Source: an uncultured Clostridia bacterium
GTDB taxonomy: Bacteria; Bacillota; Clostridia; Oscillospirales; Oscillospiraceae
DNA length: 9,431 bases
Reading direction: 5' to 3'
NCBI GenBank assembly: GCA_938049125.1
Contig: CALICR010000114.1
Coordinates: forward strand, 1-9,431
Shown here one piece after another: positions 1-3,359 of the stretch. Every line of letters begins with the position of its first letter. The stretch's first letter is position 1. The notes beneath the pieces were generated by a model. It worked only from the letters and a program-made list of their open reading frames with translations. It did not search any database and was not told the DNA's origin. Both the position numbers and the translations under genes were made by a program.

Positions 1-20
1 ACACGACGCTCTTCCGATCT
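1..20 (+). other. Illumina TruSeq adapter remnant (artefact)
   Basis: The 20 bases ACACGACGCTCTTCCGATCT are the 3' end of the Illumina TruSeq universal/read-1 adapter. The biological sequence starts directly after it: rpsB reads correctly from position 72 down to 21 and then breaks. This is untrimmed library sequence at a contig end, not genomic DNA, and should be excluded from any analysis. Confidence 0.97.
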
Positions 21-72
21 GGCCGAAATGAACGCCGGCCTCCAGCAGCTGCTTCATGGATACGACTGCCAT
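21..72 (-). CDS. rpsB: 30S ribosomal protein S2, N-terminal fragment
   Basis: Reading down from the ATG at 72 gives MAVVSMKQLLEAGVHFG, the well-known start of ribosomal protein S2, which is normally followed by HQTRRWNP. Position 21 contributes the C that would open the next His codon; then adapter sequence begins, so only 17 codons are present. S2 binds the small ribosomal subunit and is needed for translation initiation complexes. The ribosome binding site is AAAAGGAG (83-90 read on the minus strand), 10 bases from the ATG. The gene has its own sigma-A promoter at 207-235 and a leader of roughly 130 nt. In many bacteria rpsB is followed by tsf, which would lie beyond this contig end. Confidence 0.93.
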
Positions 73-100
73 AGTGATATTTCTCCTTTTCGTTTGTTTT

Positions 101-158
101 CCCTCCACCCCTCTCATCCCCTCCGCCCCACCCGGAACACCGGGCACCGGGCACCGGA
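101..158 (-). promoter_or_regulatory. Structured, G-tract-rich rpsB leader
   Basis: Read in the mRNA sense, the leader carries five G-runs (complements of the C-runs at 131-133, 126-129, 118-121, 108-111 and 101-103) separated by 2 to 6 bases, ending 10 bases before the Shine-Dalgarno sequence. This satisfies the usual G3+N1-7 quadruplex pattern. Just upstream is a 7-base tandem repeat, CACCGGG CACCGGG CACCGGA on the plus strand (138-158). Each unit can pair with the single CCCGG at 131-135, the nearest pairing being CCCGG-AACA-CCGGG. Hairpin and quadruplex share the 131-133 tract and would compete. rpsB leaders are known sites of S2 autoregulation in several bacteria; whether this leader acts so is inference. 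Confidence 0.5.
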
Positions 159-206
159 GCAAAGGATCCTAGGGTGTGTGAAGTTCACGCTTTTTCGCGC
201 CATGCT

Positions 207-235
207 ATTATAGCGGTTTCGTCTTCAAATTGCAA
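207..235 (-). promoter_or_regulatory. Sigma-A promoter of rpsB
   Basis: On the minus strand there is TTGCAA (-35, 230-235), a 17-base spacer, and TATAAT (-10, 207-212), a perfect -10 with a good -35. Transcription would start near 200. The -35 lies only 14 bases past the ylmC stop codon and no terminator separates the two, so upstream transcription may also read into rpsB. Confidence 0.88.
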
Positions 236-249
236 GTGTTTTCCGGGAA

Positions 250-534
250 TTATTTTGAAAAAACCTTCCGCTTTGGCCTGGGCCGCCGGATCTGGTCCGG
301 CACGACCTCCACGAGGATGATGTCGCTGCCGATCTTCTTCACGGCGGGCCAGGGCACCACATAGTCCGAGTCCCGGCCGAAGAGTCCGAAAAAGCGGCAC
401 GGCCCCGGGATGAGCAGGGCGGCGAGCCGCCCCTCGTGCAGGTCGATCTCGAAATCCTCCGCATAGCCCAGGCGGCAGCCGTCGGCCACGTTGATGACTT
501 CCTTGCAGCGAATTTCCGATAAGCGTTCCACCAT
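250..534 (-). CDS. ylmC: YlmC/YmxH family PRC-barrel sporulation protein
   Basis: A 94-residue protein of the YlmC/YmxH family, small single-domain PRC-barrel proteins annotated as sporulation-associated but without a settled biochemical role. Typical features are the opening RLSEIRCKEVINVADGCRLG, the FFGLFGRDSDYVVPW segment around residues 47-61, and KKIGSDIILV (about 65-74), followed by a basic tail. The start is the ATG at 534 because AGGAGGT (541-547) lies 6 bases upstream of it. The in-frame GTG at 540 would sit directly against that site, so the longer version is less likely. The gene follows sigG on the same strand after an 80-base gap, as in the B. subtilis sigE-sigG-ylm region, which supports forespore or sporulation co-expression. 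No terminator is seen after sigG, so co-transcription is likely. Confidence 0.87.
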   Translation of the reverse strand: MVERLSEIRCKEVINVADGCRLGYAEDFEIDLHEGRLAALLIPGPCRFFGLFGRDSDYVVPWPAVKKIGSDIILVEVVPDQIRRPRPKRKVFSK

Positions 535-614
535 GCGCACACCTCCTCCGTTACTCTATGCGGCGGCGCGGGACAATATGTCTGGGAAGCTCGCTCCTCC
601 CCCGCGCGATGCGC

Positions 615-1394
615 TCAGGAGACGCAGATGGACCGCTTGATGGAATTGAGGGCGCTTTTTTCGAGCCGCGACACCTGGGCCTGGGAGATGCCCACCTCCC
701 CGGCCACCTCCATCTGGGTCTTGCCGTCGTAAAAGCGCAGGGCGAGGATACGCTTTTCCCGGTCGCCCAGCTTCCGGATGGCCTCGCGCAGGGAGATCTG
801 CTCCAGCCAGCGCTCGTCCGTGTTCTTCGTGTCACGAATTTGATCCATGACCGTCAGCGGGTCGCCGCCGTCGGTGTAGACCGGCTCGTAGAGCGACACC
901 GGCGACGACACGGCGTCCATAGCCGCCGACACGGTCCGGAGCGGAAGCTCCAGTGCCCCGGCGATCTCCTCCATCGTCGGCTCCCGGCCCAGGCGGCTCA
1001 TGAGCTGTTCCCGGCACTGGAGCACCCGGTAGGCCGTGTCCCGCAGGGAGCGGCTGACGCGGATGGCGCTGTTGTCCCGGAGGTAGCGCCGGATCTCTCC
1101 GGCGATCATGGGCACGCCGTAGGTCGAAAAGCGCACCTCCTTGCCGGGGTCAAAGTTTGCGATGGCCTTCAGGAGGCCGATGCAGCCCACCTGAAAGAGG
1201 TCGTCCGGGTTCTCCCCGCGGCCCGCGAACCGCTGGATCACCGAGAGCACCAGCCGGAGGTTCCCCTCCACCAGCGCCTCCCGGGCGGCGGCATCCCCGG
1301 CCCGTGACCTGCGCAGCAGCTCCGTCATCTCCTCCGGCTTCAGCGTCCGCAGCTTCGCCGTATTCACGCCGCAGATCTCCACTTTTCCCTGCAT
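615..1394 (-). CDS. sigG: RNA polymerase forespore sigma factor SigG
   Basis: A 259-residue sigma-70 family protein, the usual SigG length. The N-terminal KVEICGVNT signature is diagnostic for SigG. Region 2 covers about residues 45-115 (NLRLVLSVIQRF, DDLFQVGCIGLLKAI, FSTYGVPMIAGEIRRYLRDN), region 3 about 116-190, and region 4 about 200-255, with the -35-binding helix-turn-helix near TQMEVAGEVGISQAQVSRLE (226-245). SigG directs late forespore genes, including small acid-soluble spore proteins and gpr. The start is the ATG at 1394, 8 bases after GGAGG (1403-1407); the upstream ATG at 1409 lacks such a site. gpr lies upstream and ylmC downstream on the same strand. Residue 43 is Glu where B. 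subtilis SigG has Asn45 (see findings). Confidence 0.95.
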   Translation of the reverse strand: MQGKVEICGVNTAKLRTLKPEEMTELLRRSRAGDAAAREALVEGNLRLVLSVIQRFAGRGENPDDLFQVGCIGLLKAIANFDPGKEVRFSTYGVPMIAGEIRRYLRDNSAIRVSRSLRDTAYRVLQCREQLMSRLGREPTMEEIAGALELPLRTVSAAMDAVSSPVSLYEPVYTDGGDPLTVMDQIRDTKNTDERWLEQISLREAIRKLGDREKRILALRFYDGKTQMEVAGEVGISQAQVSRLEKSALNSIKRSICVS

Positions 1395-1457
1395 ACCTCG
1401 TACCTCCATCCGCGCCGGGCCGCCGGGGCGGCGCGTCGGGCGCGTCCATGTTTGGTA

Positions 1458-1486
1458 CAGTATTTCCCGGAAACGGGATTTGATAC
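1458..1486 (-). promoter_or_regulatory. Possible SigG-type autoregulatory promoter of sigG
   Basis: Minus-strand GTATC (1482-1486), a 17-base spacer, then AATACTG (1458-1464), 63 bases upstream of the sigG ATG. Against the B. subtilis SigG consensus (GHATR, 17-18 bases, CATNHTA) this scores 4/5 and 5/7. SigG is autoregulated in B. subtilis. No good sigma-A promoter is seen close to sigG. The spacer holds a small perfect inverted repeat, TCCCG-GAAA-CGGGA (1465-1478). The matches are weak, so this is a candidate only. Confidence 0.28.
1461..1470 (+). repeat. Intergenic motif TATTTCCCGG, copy 1
   Basis: One of three exact copies in the window. Here it continues as TTTCCCGGAAA, an 11-base near-perfect dyad (TTTCC-C-GGAAA), and overlaps the candidate sigG -10. 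Confidence 0.6.
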
Positions 1487-1744
1487 CTCCCGCCTGTCTC
1501 GGACGCCTGGCTGTGCACCGGCAGCAGGGTTTTCCACATTGCTCCGGAATTCTCCGCTTTTCTTGTGGATAACTCCCCCTTCGCCGCCGCGGCGGTTCCA
1601 AGTTCGGCAGAGCCCGTCACTTTGACCGGAATGACGCCCCAATTTTCTCAAAAAAACGCGGTTTCGAACTTTTTCGCCGCATTTTTCTCGGTTTTGTTTA
1701 CCGTAATCCGTCGAATCATGGGGACGGAGGCAGATTATTTCGCC

Positions 1745-1783
1745 CCGCCCTGGAGACAATATTCAAAAAAATATGCAGGGCGG
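1745..1783. repeat. Two-tier intergenic hairpin
   Basis: CCGCCCTG (1745-1752) and CAGGGCGG (1776-1783) form a perfect 8-bp stem enclosing a second 5-bp AT stem, ATATT (1759-1763) with AATAT (1770-1774), around a CAAAAA loop. There is no T-run on either side, so it is not a simple terminator. It stands 2 bases from the next large hairpin. Confidence 0.55.
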
Positions 1784-1785
1784 CC

Positions 1786-1838
1786 GACTTCGGGAACTGG
1801 GATGCCGCCGGATATTTCCCGGTTTCCCCGAAGTTTTT
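1786..1838 (+). terminator. Plus-strand intrinsic terminator-like hairpin with no obvious gene
   Basis: ACTTCGGG (1787-1794) pairs with CCCGAAGT (1827-1834). After a 2-base bulge, AACTGGGA (1795-1802) pairs with TCCCGGTT (1817-1824) with one G-U pair, giving a stem of about 16 bp with a 14-base loop. TTTTT (1834-1838) follows on the plus strand; no T-run follows on the minus strand. The orientation is therefore opposite to gpr and sigG. It may end a short unannotated plus transcript or shield gpr from antisense transcription. Confidence 0.5.
1813..1822 (+). repeat. Intergenic motif TATTTCCCGG, copy 2
   Basis: The second exact copy of the 10-mer; here it forms part of the loop and 3' arm of the hairpin at 1786-1835. 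It carries only one half of the TTTCC/GGAAA dyad. Confidence 0.55.
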
Positions 1839-1919
1839 AACAGTATCCACAGGTTTGTTCACAGATTTCCCCATCCCGATTCCTGTCGAAAAAATGAATA
1901 TTGATTTAACATAACGCCG

Positions 1920-2759
1920 CTATCCGCCGAGCGCCGCAAATTCTGCCAAGTCCTCCGGCGGGATCGACGGATGGAGGGCGCGGTTGATGGCCGCGCCGAG
2001 GAGGTGCCCGACGACGCGAATTTCCGCGTCGATCTTCCCCGGCGTCACGATCAGCGCCGCCTCCGTCTCGACCAGGGAGCGGAGGTCGCAGACCGTGGGC
2101 ACGCCGACGGCGAGGACGGGCACGCCCAGGGTTTCGCGGTTCAGGGCGCGGCGGTCATTGCCCACACCCGCGCCGGGTATGATGCCCGTGTCCGCCAGCT
2201 GGACGGAGCGGCAAAGCCGCTCGGGCCGCGCCGCCGCCAGGGCGTCCACGGCGAGGACGCAGCCGGGCCGGATGCGCTCCGCCAGCCCGGCCACCACCTC
2301 GGCGCTCTCGACGCCCGTGTCGCCCAGGACCCCGGGGCTGACAGCGCTCACCTGCCGCAGCGGGCCGAAGAGGTCCGGCAGCACCTCCCGGAGGTGCCGC
2401 GTCACCAGCACCCGCCGTGCCGTCACCGGCCCCACGGCGTCCGGCGTCACCGCCTCGTTGCCGAGGCCTACCACGAGGCAGGACCCCTCCGCGGGCAGCA
2501 ATTCCTCCAGTGCCTCCGTCAGCACGTCTTCGCAGTCCCCCGGTGCCGCTCGCAGCTGGTCCGCGCCGAAGTCCAGCGTGATGTAGGTCCCGCAGGGCTT
2601 ACCCAGCGCCTCCGCGCCCGCTGCACTCCGAATTTCCACCCTCGTGATGCGGATGCCCCTTTCCCGCCGCTCCGTGCAGCGGACGCCCGCAGGCAGCGGC
2701 TGCTCCGCCGCCTCCCGCAGTTCCTTGGCCTCCAGGGCCAGATCGGTCCTTGCGCTCAT
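1920..2759 (-). CDS. gpr: GPR germination endopeptidase
   Basis: A 279-residue spore protease (MEROPS family A25) that starts degradation of small acid-soluble spore proteins during germination. Family signatures are RTDLALEAKEL at the N-terminus, CLVVGLGNEAVTPDAVGP (94-111), LVTRHL (118-123), SPGVLGDTG (141-149), VLAVDALAAA (168-177), ADTGIIPGAGVGN (189-201) and GVPVLAVGVPTVCD (212-225). D107 and D172 correspond to the two Asp residues implicated in catalysis in the B. megaterium enzyme. The start is the ATG at 2759, because AGAGGTGG (2765-2772) precedes it; an upstream ATG at 2801 has no such site. The protein is short against about 370 residues in Bacillus: a segment of about 70 residues before the C-terminal VTPGKID is absent and the propeptide is minimal. 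It lies divergent from rpsT, as in B. subtilis. Confidence 0.94.
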   Translation of the reverse strand: MSARTDLALEAKELREAAEQPLPAGVRCTERRERGIRITRVEIRSAAGAEALGKPCGTYITLDFGADQLRAAPGDCEDVLTEALEELLPAEGSCLVVGLGNEAVTPDAVGPVTARRVLVTRHLREVLPDLFGPLRQVSAVSPGVLGDTGVESAEVVAGLAERIRPGCVLAVDALAAARPERLCRSVQLADTGIIPGAGVGNDRRALNRETLGVPVLAVGVPTVCDLRSLVETEAALIVTPGKIDAEIRVVGHLLGAAINRALHPSIPPEDLAEFAALGG

Positions 2760-2785
2760 CGTTACCACCTCTCCCGGAGTTTCCC

Positions 2786-2799
2786 GCGCCGCGCGGCGC
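2786..2799. repeat. 14-bp perfect GC palindrome upstream of gpr
   Basis: GCGCCGCGCGGCGC is its own reverse complement. It lies 27 bases upstream of the gpr start, between the ribosome binding site and the AT-rich stretch, and would form a tight GC hairpin or protein-binding dyad in the gpr leader. It may also arise by chance in GC-rich DNA. Confidence 0.45.
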
Positions 2800-2837
2800 A
2801 TTATGCGGAAAATTTTTTGAAAAAGCGAAAAAAGCTC

Positions 2838-2866
2838 TTGATTTTATGGGACCTCCCCGCTATAAT
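2838..2866 (+). promoter_or_regulatory. Sigma-A promoter of rpsT
   Basis: TTGATT (2838-2843), a 17-base spacer and TATAAT (2861-2866). The predicted start is near 2873, giving a leader of about 85 nt. An A-rich stretch upstream (2809-2833) could act as an UP element, as expected for a strongly expressed ribosomal gene. Confidence 0.87.
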
Positions 2867-2884
2867 AGATTACTGCATGAGATT

Positions 2885-2937
2885 GGTTCCGTTTCTATTT
2901 ATATTTTATATATAGTAGGGTTCCAAGGATTGAAACG
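2885..2937 (+). promoter_or_regulatory. rpsT leader with inverted and direct repeats
   Basis: CGTTTC (2890-2895) and GAAACG (2932-2937) are complementary and bracket a very AT-rich core (2895-2915, TATA-rich). GGTTCC occurs twice (2885-2890 and 2919-2924). The closing stem ends 5 bases before the Shine-Dalgarno GGAGGAGGT (2943-2951). The AT-rich core stands out from the GC-rich surroundings. An S20 autoregulatory leader is possible but unproven. Confidence 0.35.
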
Positions 2938-2958
2938 CTATTGGAGGAGGTGTAACCT

Positions 2959-3222
2959 GTGCCCAACATTAAATCTGCGAAAAAGAGAGTGGAGCTGTCC
3001 AAGATCAGCAACGAGCAGAACAAGCAGGCCAAGTCCGTTCTGAAGACTGCCCTCAAGAAGTTCGACGCCGCTGTCGCGGAAGGCAACCGCGAGCAGGCCG
3101 ATAGCGCTTACCAGACGGCTGTCAAGACCATTGACAAGGCTGTCGCGAAGGGTATTCTGCACAAGAACACTGCTGCGCGGAAAAAGAGCAGCATTGCCAG
3201 AAAAATGAATGGCGTCGCCTGA
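2959..3222 (+). CDS. rpsT: 30S ribosomal protein S20
   Basis: An 87-residue, Lys/Ala-rich helical protein with the S20 pattern: MPNIKSAKKRVELSKI at the start, conserved NKQAKS near residue 20, KTIDKAVAKGILHKNTAARKKS (about 56-77), and a basic C-terminus. S20 binds 16S rRNA early in 30S assembly. The start is GTG at 2959, 7 bases after an extended GGAGGAGGT (2943-2951); GTG and TTG starts recur in this window. It is a single-gene unit with its own promoter and terminator, divergent from gpr. Confidence 0.97.
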   Translation: MPNIKSAKKRVELSKISNEQNKQAKSVLKTALKKFDAAVAEGNREQADSAYQTAVKTIDKAVAKGILHKNTAARKKSSIARKMNGVA

Positions 3223-3239
3223 TTTTTCAGCGTGCCAAC

Positions 3240-3278
3240 AAGCCCCGGTCCAACTATGGACCGGGGCTTTGTGTGTTT
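3240..3278 (+). terminator. Intrinsic terminator of rpsT
   Basis: AGCCCCGGTCC (3241-3251), loop AACTAT, GGACCGGGGCT (3258-3268), with one further A-T pair outside (3240/3269): 12 perfect base pairs followed by a T-rich tail broken by Gs. It starts 17 bases after the rpsT stop. Confidence 0.9.
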
Positions 3279-3286
3279 CCCGCTTC

Positions 3287-3315
3287 TTGACACCGCACCG
3301 CTCCCGTTTTATAAT
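3287..3315 (+). promoter_or_regulatory. Perfect-consensus sigma-A promoter
   Basis: TTGACA (3287-3292), exactly 17 bases, TATAAT (3310-3315), matching the vegetative consensus at every position. It drives the TPR/LRR gene at 3360 with a leader of about 38 nt. A full consensus suggests strong, mostly unregulated expression. Confidence 0.93.
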
Positions 3316-3359
3316 AGAAGGGAAATTTTTCGCCATCCGGCAAAACGGAGTCTTACGAT

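Larger units (their letters stand above)
1530..1851. promoter_or_regulatory. DnaA-box-like cluster
   Basis: Compared with the consensus TTATCCACA: TGTGGATAA at 1564-1572 is a perfect box on the minus strand; TTTTCCACA at 1530-1538 and GTATCCACA at 1843-1851 each differ at one base on the plus strand; and TTGTTCACA at 1855-1863, adjacent to the last, differs at two. They lie in partly AT-rich DNA between gpr and sigG. DnaA boxes occur at origins and also as dispersed clusters that control genes or titrate DnaA. No dnaA or dnaN is nearby, so origin function is not assumed. Confidence 0.45.
1395..1919. other. Long gene-free sporulation intergenic region
   Basis: These 525 bases between gpr and sigG hold no convincing gene: the one open frame on the plus strand (1565-1840) lacks a ribosome binding site and has mixed codon use. 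The region alternates AT-rich blocks (about 1640-1700, 1758-1775, 1887-1912) with GC-rich inverted repeats. It contains DnaA-box-like sites, two long hairpins (1745-1783, 1786-1835), a 12-bp palindrome CCGCCGCGGCGG (1584-1595), two copies of TATTTCCCGG, and a TGTCGAA heptamer at 1884-1890 identical to the B. subtilis Spo0A box. The length is unusual in a window where other gaps are 45 to 270 bases. Confidence 0.7.

Noticed and set aside
178..188. GTGAAGTTCAC short palindrome near the rpsB transcription start
   Set aside because: Only 5-bp arms, no second copy, and no known operator match; likely chance.
558..1307. Long plus-strand open frame opposite sigG
   Set aside because: It is antisense to a clear SigG gene, the protein is rich in His/Arg/Gly/Pro as typical of GC-rich shadow frames, and there is no ribosome binding site.
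1622..1650. Plus-strand sigma-A promoter (TTGACC) that would explain the terminator at 1786-1838
   Set aside because: No acceptable -10 hexamer lies 16-18 bases downstream.
1565..1840. Plus-strand open frame of 91 codons in the gpr-sigG gap
   Set aside because: GTG start without a Shine-Dalgarno sequence, mixed codon use, no recognisable protein pattern, and it runs through two strong hairpins.
1530..1863. Chromosomal replication origin
   Set aside because: DnaA boxes are few and no dnaA, dnaN or similar gene is present; reported only as a DnaA-box cluster.
2760..2801. Upstream start of gpr at 2801
   Set aside because: No ribosome binding site there, while the ATG at 2759 has AGAGGTGG at good spacing. 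It is kept as a question in the findings because it would restore a Bacillus-length propeptide.
1971..2915. Long plus-strand open frame opposite gpr
   Set aside because: Antisense to gpr, a low-complexity Arg/His/Ala-rich product, and it reads into the rpsT promoter.
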